A stretch of DNA of 6,435 nt, from NCBI GenBank assembly GCA_030625525.1, contig DAOUQR010000069.1, forward strand, positions 1 to 6,435, written 5' to 3'. A program made the position numbers and the translations under genes. Positions 6,409-6,435 of this stretch are shown piece after piece. Below the pieces are notes generated by a model. The model had not been told where the DNA came from. It made no database searches and worked only from the letters and a program-made list of their open reading frames with translations. Numbering within the stretch: the first letter of the stretch is position 1; each line of letters begins with the position of its first letter. The stretch comes from Pseudomonadota bacterium. GTDB taxonomy: Bacteria; Pseudomonadota; Gammaproteobacteria; DAOUQR01.

Positions 6409-6435
6409 GTGAATAAACTATTCTGTGCTTGTCTG
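6409..6435 (+). CDS. Start of a divergent gene cut by the right edge
   Basis: A GTG codon at 6409 opens a frame reading (M)NKLFCACL to the window edge. A TGAGG element at 6398-6402 lies 6 nt upstream and a fitting promoter lies at 6350-6378. A basic residue followed by hydrophobic ones looks like the start of a signal peptide. In Pseudomonas and relatives, as I recall, purM is divergent from a gene for an exported DUF2066 protein, which would fit, but nine codons cannot identify it. The GTG at 6405 is not a rival because it meets a stop after three codons. Confidence 0.4.

Noticed and set aside
1..6435. RNA genes, CRISPR array, insertion sequence ends or phage attachment site
   Set aside because: I found no tRNA-like cloverleaf, spaced direct repeat array, transposase fragment or target-site duplication by eye on either strand.

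Overview
The window looks like chromosome from an AT-leaning gammaproteobacterium. The core genes (mrp, a Pseudomonas/Legionella-type dcd, ihfB and an overlapping purM-purN pair) are typical of that class. A large ankyrin-repeat protein next to them suggests a host- or protist-associated lineage such as the Legionellales. The order-level placement is inference; the gammaproteobacterial assignment is firmer.

Layout from left to right. (1) Positions 1-1895, minus strand: a long ankyrin-repeat reading frame with no stop codon, whose 3' end lies beyond the left edge (631 codons visible). (2) Positions 1896-2037: a compact divergent control region with a plausible promoter for the ankyrin gene and another for mrp. 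(3) Positions 2038-3737, plus strand: mrp (Fe-S carrier ATPase) and dcd (dCTP deaminase), 50 bp apart. (4) Positions 3741-4076, minus strand: ihfB, convergent with dcd with a 3-bp gap and carrying an unusual acidic tail. (5) Positions 4155-4523, minus strand: a small exported protein made largely of tyrosine and arginine with no acidic residue, unrecognised. (6) Positions 4645-6251, minus strand: purN and purM, joined by an ATGA overlap, with purM using a TTG start. (7) Positions 6252-6408: a second divergent promoter region, followed by the first codons of a plus-strand gene that leaves the right edge.

How the genes relate: purM and purN catalyse de novo purine steps (AIR synthesis and GAR formylation), dcd feeds dUMP/dTTP synthesis, mrp serves Fe-S protein maturation, and IhfB is half of the IHF nucleoid protein. 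These housekeeping genes do not form one pathway. The two accessory elements set among them, the ankyrin protein and the Tyr/Arg-rich exported protein, are the least explained parts. No RNA gene, insertion sequence, CRISPR array or integration site was seen.
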